Source: Punctularia strigosozonata HHB-11173 SS5
Taxonomy: Eukaryota > Basidiomycota > Agaricomycetes > Corticiales > Punctulariaceae
DNA: 64,000 bases
Assembly (NCBI RefSeq): GCF_000264995.1
Contig: NW_006767439.1
Span: 590,961 to 654,960, forward strand
Reading direction: 5' to 3'
Of the stretch, positions 10,728-23,585 are shown one piece after another (positions within the stretch are counted from its first letter, which is position 1; each line of letters begins with the position of its first letter). The notes beneath the pieces are model-generated. The model saw only the letters and a program-made list of their open reading frames with translations, made no database searches and was not told the DNA's origin. The position numbers were made by a program, and so were the translations under genes.

Positions 10728-13700
10728 AGGTCAAGGGCGCGGATGGACCATGCCACCCGATGCGGATCCGAGTATTGAAAGCTTAGAAGACCACTTGGGG
10801 ACGTTCCGCACAACGCCAGCGGCAATCTCCCTGCCATCCTGCCGTAGAGTCAATGATGGTCGGCCCGTCCGTCCCCCACTCACGTAACTCGTCCCTTCTC
10901 GCGAAGTCAAAAAGAAGTCGTACAAGTCCAAGTCGGGCACGATGTAACATTAAAAGACCGTGGACCAACTCTTGTTCCGCTGATACGCTGGGAACGCGCC
11001 GTCTGAGATGTGTTCGAGTCCGTTCATCAGCGATCGTCTCATTCAGTGTTCCCCAAACGTGCGGCCTGCAGACACCGGAGACTCCGGCGGGACTCAATCG
11101 AATCCGAAGCCTCGAAGCAATATTTCAAGGTGAGGTGAGAACTCCAACAGCGGTACTGCGTTGAGGCGAGGTCGGATGCACGCGAGCTCGGCCTCATCCA
11201 AAAGCAGGACGGGAAAGTTAAACGCCGGACCGGACTGATCGAATGGCTCGTGTTTTGCCACCTTGGCTCGACGTCTCACAGATATACGTAACGATCACGA
11301 ATTGAGATGCGATGTAAGGTGTAAGATGTTACTGCAACACGCCAGACCGCTGCGACGTTGTTGGTCATCATTTCTAAGTTTGAGAATTGATCGTATCGCC
11401 ACCTCGAGAGATCGTCCCGAACGAGCCGGCCGGAGGGTCCCCCTGGCATGCATCCATATCCACCGCCGGCCCCCAATTGTCCCTTATTCGCTGTGTCGTG
11501 ATAAGGCAGGCGTATCGGACGCGGACATACCGAGTCCAGACCGCGGTACCTGCATGGGCCTGCCATTCGTCCGAGACGATAGATAAACAGGAATCCATCG
11601 AGCGGCCCGCCCGGTGGTGCGCGTTTACACGTCCGGTGCCTCTTCCGGATCAGCTACCGGTCGTACCCTACCATGGTCAAATCATGGGCGAGTATTGGCT
11701 CATGTGCTCATAATCCGAAGGAAGGATCGGACATGGTTCTTTCGCGTCCACGTTCACAATTTCAGCTCATAGACCTGTTCCAGCTCGCGCACCCTCATAC
11801 GCAACAGCGCAAGAGAAGCGAGAGATGATACAGCGATGACGTCCGCTCAGAACTCGAACGCAACGACGAGTGGCCCGGTTATCCGAGCCGCGGTTGCGCA
11901 CAGGTTTCTCCGAGCGCACCGGGCGATCCGAGATCGCCCAACCTGAGGGCCCGCACAGGTGGAAGGTGAGAGCACAGTGACACTTGAAATGATGAAAAGA
12001 TCGGCCCAAGGTGGAAGGGGCGACAATCATTCGCAGTACGGTCCGGCGTGCTTCCGACGGACTAGGGTGAACCCTGGGCCTGAGGATTTTTTGGGGTAGG
12101 CGCATGATATAAGGGTGCGTTATCCGCCCGATGGTGGTGTGGATGTACCGGAGATATAGAGGTAAGAGGCCGATATGAGGATGGCAGAGGCACGTACAGG
12201 GATGCTCTCCGCCGCATGGTACCGGGCAATTCAACGCGGAAGTTAGAAGACCATGGGGTGATGAAAGTGGGAGGGGAAGCGGGGAATTTTGCTCGATGCT
12301 CCCAAGAGGAGGGGAATCTACTAGCCAGAAGGATCCGAGTTAAAGCCCCACGGACGATGTCCATCTGCAAGATTCGGACGTGGCTTCGCGGAAGACATGT
12401 GCGATGGGTGTGTGGGACGTTCGGCCGTGAACAACGCTGCTCGAGGTCGGATAGACGTCCGAAGGTATACGGGAGGGGAAATGGCAAGATAGCCTGAGAT
12501 AGCGCGGTCGTATTGCTCGGTCGATGCCAAGGACGTATCCGACAGACGGCTGGCGTGTGTGCAACGTCCTTCGTGGCGTAACTTATCGTCCCGCGTGACT
12601 AGCGGGTATATGTAAACAGCACGTAAAGCGGATTCCAGCTTGGTGCTCGTCCGGCAACTCGTTCCACAACGACCAAACCGAGCGAAGTGAGCACAGTGCA
12701 TGTGGTACCCGAAGATCCACCTGCGACAAGAATAGTTGAACGCCGTGAACCACCTCGGCGAGCAACTACATACATCGCCTTTCCGTGGTGCGGACGTCTT
12801 GAACGTCCCGAGATACATGCCTGTGGCACATGAAGATCGCCGTTATGTAATATCGCATGGTGACCCTGAATGACGCTGCTGGTAATAGCCGTCGGAACTT
12901 TGGGTTGCATCGATGCTCCGTGTACGTACCAGAGTCCTAAGGGCATCTCACGATACGACGGTAGAATCGGCGTCCTCAGAGGAACCCGGTACCGAGAAAG
13001 ATGAGTCCCGCGGCGAGGCAAACCGGGCGGGAAAATTCTATCCTCGTCGCGGCCGTTCGGGGCTATCGATGCATAAAGCTATTAATGTATATGATCCGAA
13101 ACGCAGCGTAGGAGCTCCATACCTTTTCCATGATACGCCGAGTTGACGAGCAGGCCGCACTGCTCCGGAAGCATCCGGTGGCGTTCGATAGAAACTTCCG
13201 TTCGATGAAGGCTTCGTATTCATAGACGTCGACGAGGAAGGCCTAGATCCCACTGCGTGTACAGGACGGTGAAAACCATGGACAACTCTGACGTCGATGC
13301 TTGGGGCGCATCAGAGAGAAACTGTGCGCTCTGTGCCTTCGTCGGCATTCTCGAAGCTTGCTCGTTGAATAAATGACGCACAGGTGCTGACGGAGTACGG
13401 GAGGGTGTAGCCGACTCACTCGAATGCACGCGGTATCAGAACATGCGTATGTGCTCTCGGTTCAACTTGGTGCCATTTCGAAGATTTGCTACAGCCAAGT
13501 TCCAGCCGCAACAATGAAGGGATTCCCCTCAATTACTTCGAATCCACAAGCGCTGCCGCCGCTGAAATAGACGAAGAGGTATGACCGATGCTAATGCGCT
13601 GGCGATAACCTCGCACAACTTGGGGCAAAGTGTCTCCAAGTCAAGCGAGAGAAGCACACATCTAGCTCGCGGTGGTCAGAGCGTATGTTTATCAGCCACA

Positions 13701-15640
13701 GATGCTCAGGGCAATGGGCTCATACCATTCAGGTACACGGCGGGATAGTCCCCTAGTTCCGGTATTGAACGCGGCCATGAGAGATCCAGCGTAGGACCTG
13801 TCACAAGGCCTATAGGTAAGGACAAATGAATGGATTACCGCCTCGCACGTTGAACGAGGTTCGACCTCCGGCTTGACATAGCGAGAGAATGACCCAGGTT
13901 GACAGGCGAAGATAGGGCCGCAAAGAACATGGGGGGGGGGGGGCAGTATTCAGTTTTAGCCTCCGTGAGACTAGCAGGCACGTTCGCTGACCCCCTCCGT
14001 GCCGATCAAGCAGGAGCGTGCACAGTTGAAACACTTGGGGCCCGAGTTGTTGATATTCAATTTTATGCGAGCAGAATTCCGTGCTGGTTCGGTTTGTGCT
14101 AATGATCTGCGACCAAAAAGTATCGTCCAGCCTTTGCTTTGCCCTCGCGACTGGTTGCCGCCGCTATCGGAATCACGGCTTTTGCTGAATTCGTTCACTC
14201 TTGAGATCGAAGTGGCATGATGGATGTCGAAGGAGAAGGTCACGATGGAAAGATTCTCACGCCTCCACGCCCTCGTCTTCACATGCTCGGAGCTCATTGA
14301 ATTATTGTACTTAATATGAAGGACCTACTTAAACGTAGAGCCTTTCAGGCGCGTCACATTGGCAGGGCATGACCTGTTTTTGTATCGTAGCCAAGCCACC
14401 AATACCAGACATATGCCAGTGACATATAGTAGTACTTATATGGCGTACCTTCGTAATCTTAACGAGTAATATAGACCCCTGTCCGACAGGCTCGCGTAAT
14501 GCAAGACTGTAAAACTGAGGAGAGGAGATGACCATCAATGATGTCCTCGAGATATGACGGCCGCAGCGTACCATAAGTACCATTTGAAACTTCAATCCAT
14601 TCTGTTCTTGGACGCGCCATTAGCCCCAATAGTAGTCAGGCGATGTGATTTTCTACACATCGTGGCTATCTTCCTCACTGGCCCAATAGCTCAAAGCAAT
14701 GTGAAAATGTACAGCTTCGAGATGGGGATATACAAAGACATACAGCACACGCGGCATCTTATTCCCCTCTGATGGCAGCGGGTCGTTATGCCAAGCATCG
14801 TCGTTCGCGTAACCAAGTGAGTAACGGAAGGAACGAGCCACCGGATATCCATTGAGTGAACCTGCCGCAAGGTTAGACACGGGGAGTGGGTGGAGGTGTC
14901 CCTATCGATTCGGCTCGTCCATATTGGCAAACCTGATGTTCGACGTTGAGAAACGGGAAAAGTTGGTAAAGATTGGCTCACCAAAGGCGCATATCTCGGA
15001 GGAACATCTTTGCGTGGAATGCAGCATCCCGACGGGGGCATCGTGTCATGACCAGGCATTCCTTCGTGGCGCCGATGTTGACGAAATAAGCGCTGAAGCT
15101 GAAGGCTATGTGCATACGCGGGGCGGGCATTGATCATTGAATATTACGTCATTTCCTCGATCACGCTTTACCAAGTTAGGTGTTTCATCCTTGCAAAGCC
15201 CAACGCGAGATTCACCACTCAGCTTATGCTCATTGTTACTTCTGAGCATCTTACTGCGCACACGGAAGTCCTTATTATCTTAGCGCTGGCAACCGGTACC
15301 GATGCCTCACAAACTCGTGGCGCAATGGTTCGATGTTGAGGTTTGGGATGTTCTAGAGGAGATCGGTGGTGATACTGGCCGTTATCAGAAACCAGAAAAT
15401 GACGACTGTATACACTGCGTTGCGTGGCCTTGACAGTGCGTTGCGAGTCGTATGCGTATAGCTACGCTCGTGGCCCCATTGTTCACAAGGTTGCGGTGGC
15501 CCTCTGGCTCGGCGCTCTTTATATGTGGAAGCCGTGTGCCCCATCATCGTGAATCCTGGTGGCTTTCGTGCAGGCTCTGGTTGGTTTGAGCGGACTCATC
15601 TCACTGTGTACTTCGGTCCTTCACCCCGCTCGTGTTCGTC
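10728..15640. other. 4.9-kb region without a supportable gene
   Basis: No open frame longer than about 165 codons, and none with a family motif, in-frame splice partners or paralogue. The frames that exist are short, Arg/Ser/Pro-rich and overlap on opposite strands, as expected by chance in GC-rich DNA. I saw no tRNA-like A/B boxes. A 13-nt G tract lies at 13931-13943. Non-coding RNA or decayed genes cannot be excluded by reading. Confidence 0.55.
13931..13943 (+). repeat. Poly-G tract (13 nt)
   Basis: Thirteen consecutive G residues, a mononucleotide run prone to length change. A longer one occurs at 52589. Confidence 0.9.
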
Positions 15641-17033
15641 ATGGATTGTCTAGTACTAGCAGCTGCCGAAGATATCCATCTTCAGGCGAACTACCGTGTA
15701 TGTCTGATCCTTAGCTGGGCCCGATCACGGTTGGATTACGGCTCATGATTTGATCTTACAGGGCAGGGTAATTGCTGCGGACCACATCAGTCAAACATGT
15801 TCTGCCGAGTCGCATGATGTCTATATGGACGATGCCCTCTTCGGAAGCGGGCCTTTGCCGGATCAGAGCGCACAAATCGAGTATCAGGAGCTATACCTGG
15901 ACTATGAAGACTGTATAATGTCTCGAGACGCGGATCTGGCGGCAGAAATCAATTCATTGTATGAGCCGGGTTCCATGGTTCCAGTAAGTCGTCGTTCGTT
16001 GTCTACTACGTTGCTGCCTGATCATATGCAGCCAGATCCCGATCCGGGTCCATTCAGCTGCGAGATCCCACGTCTTGAACCCGGAAGCACATTTGAATCT
16101 GACTCTGACTCAGAGTTAGAGGAAATCATTGCACCTGCACAAACTACTGGTCATAATGCTTCCGAATCCGCCTCGTCTGCACCCAAAAATAAACCCAAAA
16201 GTATGAACAAAATGCGAATAAAGCCGAAACTCACGCGCAAGCACGCTCGAGCTCAGAACGCATCAAACACCCCCAAAGGTGCTCATAAGGCTACGAAGCG
16301 CAAGTACAAGCAGCGGATCACGTCCGCGGTCGCGCCCACCGTTAAAAATGACCTCCCTACCGGCCCGAAACCAGCCTCCAAATTCGCTCTGAAACCGGTC
16401 CCCAAACCTTCATCCAATGCTCCCCTCAAAATCATCCTGAGGCCCATCTCCAACCTTGTGTTCAACGCTGCTTCAGAATCGCCTATCAAGACCGAGCGCC
16501 TCGTCCGACCCACCCACCTGCGGACTCCCGCTCCGAACCCCGAATGGTCGCCCGCGGCCGACCCACCACTCCGGCGCAAGAAGCGCGGTCAGGGCTGGCA
16601 CGAGTCCGCTGTGATCTGCAACGTCGACGGCTGCACCCATCGCTCGGGCACGCCGCAAGACTGCCAGCGGCATCGGCTCACGCACTACGCGCCGCAACTC
16701 GTGTGCCCGGGGTGCTCGGAAGCCTTCCGCCGCGCGGACTCGCTCAAGCGCCACCTGACCGGTATCGATGGCCATCGCAAAACCGGCTCTTGCTACCTTA
16801 TCGCGGTCGAGCGGTACGGCCCGGAGACGGGTGGCAACTGGCGAAATATGAACGCGTTCAGGGTTCAACCTGGGAGTGAGGGCGAGGAAACGGGCGAACG
16901 TTCAACCAAGAGGAAGGCGGGCAAACGTGACACGAGCATGATGGCGGCAATCATTGAAGGAAAGGAGTACTATGAAGCCGCAAGGAAGGGACGTCCGCTG
17001 GAGACCAATGATGAGAACTCTTGGTATGATTAG
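15641..17033 (+). CDS. C2H2 zinc-finger protein
   Basis: Exon 1 (15641-15697) starts MDCLVLAAAEDIHLQANYR and splices in phase 0 through GTATGT..ACAG to exon 2 (15762-17033), giving 442 aa. A 48-nt in-frame stretch with good borders (15984-16031, GTAAGTCG..ATGCAG) may be a further intron, which would give 426 aa. The N-terminal half is acidic and disordered, the middle Lys/Pro-rich with repeated K-P-x-S/P steps (a likely nuclear signal). Residues about 305-356 hold two fingers: C-x4-C-x12-H-x3-H, then C-x2-C-x12-H-x5-H with an atypical last spacing. The C-terminal tail is basic. This layout is common in basidiomycete nuclear proteins of unknown target. DNA binding is likely but no regulon can be named. 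Confidence 0.8.
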
Positions 17034-17313
17034 TAGCTGGATTCTCTGGAAAAGAGCAGATCGTCGATAATGGCAATCGTCCAGCAGATATACGTCCAGT
17101 CTCATTATAATTCATATGTTGTATCTGTACCTCCCCCACATAGTCTGAATCATTGTGTTACTGATACTCTGCATTCATGAGCCAACATGAATCGATACCA
17201 TATTGGAAGGAGGCTATCTCGACCTTAATCATACAATATCACAGATAGCATGGAAGAACAAAAGAAGAGGATATATAAATACAGATGAGCTACAATCGTT
17301 AAGACTGCGCTGA

Positions 17314-18782
17314 TCACCAAGTTATATCCCCTGAGAACATGTCAGTGGTGATAACGATCCTGCAAGTGATATCATATGGCTCACCTGCTTCCCGCTTTGC
17401 CTTTCGCACTTCATTCATGAGCGCCTTAGCATGATCATCCATCATTTCCACGTAACGTTTCAACGAAGTCCGGTTCCAGTCATGCCCGGTTTCTCCATCC
17501 GCATCCGTAGCCATGCCTTCGTCAAGCTCGCGCAGTAGCTGCACGACCGTCGGCACCTTCTCCGGTTCGAACTCATCAATTTTTTCCGGGTCGACGGGCA
17601 CGCAAACGCGTCCTGTCTTAGGATGTATGCAGAACGGGGCTTTAAGCAAGTGGTTACGGTGCTTTGAGACCTCTGCGTCGAGCCGAGGATAGGTGTACTC
17701 GATGATAATGTCCTCCATTGCCGCCTTCAGCGTATTCTAAGATAATGATCAGTATATCAGGGACATCACAGGGGTAGTCGTCCTACATAACGAGGCGTCC
17801 CTTTGGTCCCATTGATTGCCTTCTTGAAATCAGACCATTTATCTCCTGACGAGCGATCCGGGTTTCGAGTCCATTGCTCCTGCAGCTTTTCGACGACCGA
17901 CTTGTCCGGGACGAGCATCAACAATGCTTCCCATCCCTGCGTGCTACCAAAGCAGTCCTGGTCCTCGAGAATGAGCTCGGAGAACGTTTCAGCCAGCGTA
18001 GGCAGCGCTTGTCTGACAGATTGTAAGCGAAAGGTGAGATTCAGATAGACACATGAACGGACTGTAATGACGGCGGCAATGGCTTGCTCCCTAGCCTCAC
18101 ATTAACCTTCTTGTGCTGCTGACTGCTTCCAGTGATCACCGTCAGCCAGTTCACAACCGCCTTCCGTTGGTCGTCTGTCAGCTCGATCGCCTCCTTGTCG
18201 CTCACCCACAAGTGGATGCCACGTCGTCCGGAATACACCCACAGCAGGTGCTCGTAACCAAATTGATCACGGATAGCTTCGTCGAGAACGCGTACGGCGG
18301 CGGCGATAAACTTCCAACACCGTGCGCAGATGGCGGCGCCGGAACAGCAGGTACGGATCGAGTCGTAGTCGGTCATATCGATATCGAACACGAGCTCGCG
18401 TCGTTCTGGAGCAAACTTTCCCGTCGCCTGAGCCGTTTTCCTGTCTTTAGGCTAGAGGACGATCCCGAACGTCCTTGTCAGCCGCATCGCTACTGTGCTA
18501 CTGCACAAGCAGACGCACCTTTGCACTGTATACAGGCCCAATCTCAAAACGCGTTGGATTCAACGAGCACGCTTGCTTCTTTAGATCTTCTGCGGTTTGG
18601 AAAGACTGGTAGCGCATGTACACGTCGCCCTGGAGCGTGAACGCGAACTCGCGGTGCGTGAACGATTTGGTAGGGTTGTGAGCATGGTTGAGCCATCGGA
18701 AGAGCGCGTCGAAGGGGTAGAGACGCCGATAGTATGTTCTCATGACCTCAGGGGAGACATCTGAGTCGCTGGACATCGCCAT
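17314..18782 (-). CDS. PRI1: DNA primase small catalytic subunit
   Basis: Four exons (18519-18782, 18063-18427, 17787-18012, 17314-17736) join in frame to 425 aa, close to the usual 400-430. This is the catalytic subunit of DNA polymerase alpha-primase, which makes the RNA primers for replication in the nucleus. Seen: YYRRLYPFDALFRWL near the start; FTHREFAFTLQGD; the metal-binding DIDMTDYD aspartates followed by a Cys cluster (CC..C..C, zinc site) as in all Pri1 proteins; the SGRRGIHLWVSD signature; KKVNVRLGSK; and the conserved YPRLDAEVSKHRNHLLKAPF block with its downstream HPKTGRVCVPVDP. It is head-to-head with the dihydrouridine synthase gene, with 158 bp between starts. Confidence 0.96.
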
Positions 18783-18940
18783 GTTCAGAAGTCACGGAGA
18801 ACAGCACAGAGTGGATGAGCTGGTATTATCGCGACACGCCTCAGACGCGTCGCGCTAATATCTGAGCCAACCACGTGCCTCTGGAAAACGTGCGCGTCCG
18901 ACCTTGCTTTTCCCCTCCATATCAGTGCGGTCAGCTGGAG
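18783..18940. promoter_or_regulatory. Compact divergent promoter, PRI1/DUS1
   Basis: Only 158 bp lie between the two start codons, so both genes must share regulatory DNA. No clear TATA box is visible. An ACGCGT-containing stretch near 18846 (gACGCGTc) matches the MluI cell-cycle box core known upstream of fungal replication genes; this is suggestive only. Confidence 0.5.
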
Positions 18941-20228
18941 ATGTCCTTGGATCGCGCTACGCTAGAATACATCGCAGCTCCTATGGTCAATCAGTCGGAT
19001 CTACCTTTTCGTATACTGGTCCGTCGATACGGTGCTACGCTCGTGTACACTCAGATGCTTTCGCCCCAACGGCTGCTCGAAGACCGGGACTACCTCGATT
19101 TTCATCTGCGCGAACTAGGAGATGAAAATGATAGACCCGTCGTTGTACAACTCTGTGGAAACAACCCGGATACTCTTATCAGGGGCGCCAGGAAACTCGT
19201 TCACCGGTGTGATGGGATAGGTGCGTCTATGCAGTGAAATTAGTGACATCTCGTTGCATGTGCTCAGATTGTACGAAGATGTGCAGATTTGAATTTTGGA
19301 TGTCCACAAGAGCATGCTCAGGAGGGCCATTATGGGGGATACCTCCTCGGACAACGCGATTGGCCCCTGGTCCAGAACCTGAGTAGGTGTCTCGCCGGCA
19401 GTACAATACTCATGATTGACCACATACATGTGCAGTATCCTCTATGTCGGCTTCCCTCTCTGTTCCGGTCTCGGCCAAGATCCGTCTTACCCCCGATCCA
19501 TCGTTGACCCCAGTGTTAGCGGAACGTTTGGCAACATCGGGTGCCTCCTGGATCACACTGCACGCGCGTACTGTGTCGGCTCGGCGCCGCCGACATGGCG
19601 CAGCAGACCTCTCGTGGGTGAAGGCAGTGAGGGAAGCCGTCGACCCTCGTGTGCCGGTGATCAGCAACGGGAACGTCCGGACATTCGAGGACATGGGCAG
19701 GAACAAGGCGGAGACCGGCGCGGACGGCCTGATGGTCGGGGAGACATTGTTAGGGAATCCATGGTATATTCCACCTCGTTATCGGCGTCCTCTGCACTGA
19801 TGACAACTACGTTGCTAGTTTGTTCGCAAACGTCGTCCCAGACCCAGTACGAATATCGTTGGAGTATCTTGCCATATGTCGAGAACATCCAGACACCGTC
19901 ACAATCCAGATTGCCCAGATGCATGTCAGACATTTCGTCGAATTTCAGTGGTATGTCTCCTCCAACATGCTGCTCAATGTGATATAGCTCATAATGATCC
20001 AGTGCTCGCCGAACCTGGTATACGAAATTCCGCAATGCACTTGGCGCATGCCAAACACTCGATTCAATAGAACGTTTGCTCCGTCTCAAAGTACAGAGAT
20101 GGCATGGCCAGCAGCCCCTCGCGGATGAATGCCATGGCGCGGGATCAGATTATGAGGAGAATTCGAGTGACGATAGCAGAAATGAAGATGCGGAAGATGT
20201 GGAACTGGGCGCGTTATTCCATCAGTAA
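18941..20228 (+). CDS. DUS1: tRNA-dihydrouridine synthase (Dus1 type)
   Basis: Five exons (18941-19220, 19287-19383, 19437-19763, 19819-19950, 20003-20228) give 353 aa in frame. The enzyme reduces uridines 16/17 of tRNA D-loops with FMN and NADPH. Seen: YIAAPMVNQSDLPFR (flavin-binding start of the barrel), VVVQLCGNNPDTL, DLNFGCPQEHAQEGHYGGYL with the active Cys, VPVSAKIRL, ITLHARTVSARRRRHGAADL, VPVISNGNVRTFEDM and GADGLMVGETLLGNP. I chose the ATG at 18941 because it begins just before the conserved barrel. The C-terminal tail is acidic and ends LGALFHQ. The 3' end is 95 bp from the convergent MFS gene. The penultimate splice is the least certain. Confidence 0.93.
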
Positions 20229-20323
20229 GATAAACCGATTAGCGGCTAGCGAGTATGCGACCCGCGACTTGCTCAAGATCGCGCCCTGCAGCTATTGTTC
20301 TGCGATCTTACAACACCGATGAA

Positions 20324-22101
20324 TTAGTCAGCACGATCTCTCCATCTCCTGCCCCAGATCTCGGACGCAAGGATCGGAATGATACTCGCGCCGGTCAATG
20401 CCGCGAGCAAGCCCGTGAATTTGGCGTCTCCCAAAGCGATCGCGCCGTCTGCAGCGCAGAACGGCACCGTGAAGCCAAACGCCTGCACGCAAACGATACG
20501 TCAACGGGTCTCCGTGAGAACATGAACAGGAAGACGTGCCTGGCGAACGACGAGCATAAAGGACGAGATAGCTGCAGCATCCGCTTGATAAGACTCGAGG
20601 CAATACGCATACAGCGGCGTCGTCACGAGCTGCAGCCCGAAGTACGCAATTCCGCCGCCCACGTCGGGCGTCACGTTCCACTTCCCGGGCGGCGCGTTCT
20701 GCAACTGCACGCCCCAAACGGCGAGGCCCGCCGTTGCCAGCACGAATCCGGGGTAGCTCGCGAGCAGCCGCATCTCGGGCTCCCGATCCCCATTCCCTCG
20801 GTTACGGGCTCTTTCCGCCCGCCAGCGAACCAGCCGGTCGCTCCCCCATCCGGCGAGCTGCTCCCCGAGGACGGCGCCGACGATGAGCGAGATGAACTGC
20901 AGCCCGACTTGCGAGGCGTTGAGGTTGAACTTCAGCTGGAAGAACTGCGGGACGAGCACGGTGATGAAGACGCCGGCGTAGGCAAAGACGATTGTGTACG
21001 CGATGGTGGGCAGGAGGACGACGGGTCTGCGAGCCATGAGCAGGGGGTAGACGAACTCGAAAGGCCGAACGGGGCGAGAATCAATGCGATGGAAGGTAGC
21101 ATATTTGGAATACCACCTGGAGTTTGACTGCCCGTGGTCATGAAGTGCTGAAGCGACCCGTTCTTGGTCTTCATCGGAGCTTAATGACCGGGGTACCCGC
21201 ATATATAGTGTTTCGAAGCCGAATAAGATGTAACCGAAGAAGAGGGCGAGATTGAGAATGGCGAGGAGGAAGAAGAGCCAGTGGGTACCCTTATTTTGGA
21301 CAATGAAGCCGCCAACTAGAGTGATACATCATCAACACCTGTCATCAAACGCGATGCGAGTAACCAGAACGTACTGAGAGGTCCAATCGGGGGCCCGATC
21401 GTGACGAGAAGCGTCCAAACTCCCATCTTCTGGCCCAACTCGTGCTGGAAGAACATCTCCCGCACCGTCGCTGCACCGATGGCCATCGGAGGGCTTATGC
21501 ATATCGCCTGGAACACCCGTGTCGTCATCAGTGATCCATAACTGACAGAATCCGCCTGCAAAGGAGGTGGCCGCCGCGGTGATGGTGCTGAACAGATACA
21601 ATGGCCGGCGACCGTAGCGCGCGGAAAGGAGAGCCCAGAATAGCGGAGAGATGCCGAGGAAGAGAATCTGTACGCCGGAGAGATACGAAGCCTTGGTGAG
21701 GGATACGTGGAAATCTATCAAGCGCGATGATGAATGGAACGTTTCGCAAGGGTGGGATTGCTGACCATACCTTGAGCAACTGTCGCGTACGCTGGGATGA
21801 TGATGGCGGCGGAGAAGATCGCCAAGAAAGCATGGAAAGACACTAGGAACAAAACGGCATGTTTGGCCAACTGCCCAGCACAGCTGAATGAGCCATCTTA
21901 ATCGGCTGCGTGCATCAATTCAGGCTTACGAGGGCCAGTTGGAGGATCCTCGAGAGCATCGGAGGGAACAGGGACAAGATCGACGCGCCCATGACGCGCA
22001 AAGATATTGTCTAAGCCGGGTGCGTTGCTATCCTCGTCAAGTTGGGTGGCTTGCTTCTCCCTGTCGTCCACGCCGACAGCGGACTTTGCGGTAACGTTCA
22101 T
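20324..22101 (-). CDS. MFS drug/polyamine-type transporter (DHA1-like)
   Basis: Several exons encode a twelve-helix MFS protein of the 14/DHA1 type, the group that includes fungal drug, fluconazole and polyamine efflux pumps. The start at 22101 opens with an acidic cytosolic tail. Then come KHAVLFLVSFHAFLAIFSAA (helix 1), SYLSGVQILFLGISPLFWAL, ARYGRRPLYLFS (loop 2-3 motif), the helix 4-5 segment with GAATVREMFFQHELGQKMG and IGPPIGPL, LFFGYILFGFETLY, a long basic central loop, and six C-terminal helices including YTIVFAYAGVFITVLVPQFF and VGLQFISLIVGAVLGEQLAG. It ends RRWRDRAD at 20324. The helix 5 GPxxGP motif fits an exporter. Substrate unknown. The first intron border (around 21900) is not settled. 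Tail-to-tail with DUS1. Confidence 0.87.
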
Positions 22102-23585
22102 CCCTAGACGTTCGATGTGCGCCTCTGATGGCTGGGGCTGTCGCAGGGATGGACGACAGAATATAATCGATGGAGCCTCGTTCTTGCGCAGGTTGATTTA
22201 AGCTTCCAGCCAAAGATGCTATGAGAAGGGTAGTAGCTAGTCCCGTGTCTACGTCGTGCTCGCCTCCGTTCCGCGTTCCAGACTTCTGCCGAAGAATCAG
22301 AGGGACGCTATTCTTCCATCTAGAAGGCAGCAGGGCCAACAGTATCCCGTCGTGAACGACAACGACAAACTGCATAGAATCCGTCGTTGGAAGTCCTCGG
22401 TCCACCGGTGATCGGATTGATTGCGGAAAACCAACGACGTAGTGGGGTATCTACGAAGTAATGGGAGGTGCATTCATATGTAGAAAGAGTTCAAGTCGAC
22501 TGCGTGTGTCTGCCAGACAATATATCGGATTCCGACCGTATGCGATGGTGTAGCCCTGGATGATATACGGCCTACCGATCGGCGGTAGCCCGAGGTGCGA
22601 AACGATGGATTTGAAAACAGGATTATGTCGGTTATGCATACATAATGATGTCGCCGCGGACGCGATGGTCGGCATCCCATATGAGACATTCCCGCCAACC
22701 AGATGTCGTATAGGACCGATACTTTGCCAGGAAAGGATTCAAACCAACGACGCAGGTCGTGCATGACAATCGTGGCCGCCATCAGGTTTGGGGAAAAGGC
22801 CGGCAAGCGCATATTCACGAGCACCTACTTACAGCTCCTAGCGGCGTGTAACCAGCGAGAGACTCGGGTTTGTGGGTCTAGAACGGAGCCATTTCGTTGG
22901 TTCATGGAAGAGGAAGACGCGTGAGCGAGGGAATGAGTGCCCCTGCATGGAGTTGTTGCCTGAGCGCAGCTGCTGCTGCAGGGATCACGAGGACAGGACC
23001 GATAAGTAGAGGCTATAATAATCCGTGTCCTGGAGTGAAATTATCCGGCGAGGTGAGGTCGGGTAGATAAAGACGAACAGGGCGTCAACGTTAGAGACAC
23101 CCATCGTTGGAAGTTCAAGTATGCGTGCAAGCCTCTCTTCGGAGCCGCAAGCCCTCATATGTGACAGAATCTGCCAATCGGCCGTCGTGAATCTTGCAAG
23201 CAGGATCTAAGAAGGATGATGAGCCTGAAAGCTGTTGCGAGTTGGTGAGAATTCGGAGGAAGAGATGGCGAAGCCAACGCCAAGCTTTGCTCCTTAAACC
23301 ATCATCGCGGTCGCCGATACGCGTATGGCTTCACTTCCGTGAACGCATCTATGTTTCCCTGTCCACCATGTGCTCCTTATGCTCCCGGTCGAATTCAGCC
23401 AGTCCCGACGACCATTCGCGCGCTTCGGCTCCACCGAGAAAAGTAACCCAGAGAACCGACATCAGAACCCGGGGCGCGAACCTCTGGCGCGAACGACGAC
23501 TGCAAGTGTATAAAGATGCGATAACCGCCCCGACGGACAGCCAAGGTCCCTCCTTCGTTTGTCCGAATCGAGAGATCCTCCCGAC
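22102..23585. other. Intergenic region, 1.5 kb
   Basis: Between two divergently transcribed genes (MFS transporter and S41 peptidase-like), so it contains both promoters. No additional gene can be supported. Confidence 0.55.

Noticed and set aside
13805-13875. GAGGTTCGACCTC resembling a tRNA B box
   Set aside because: No A box at the right distance and no cloverleaf could be folded around it.
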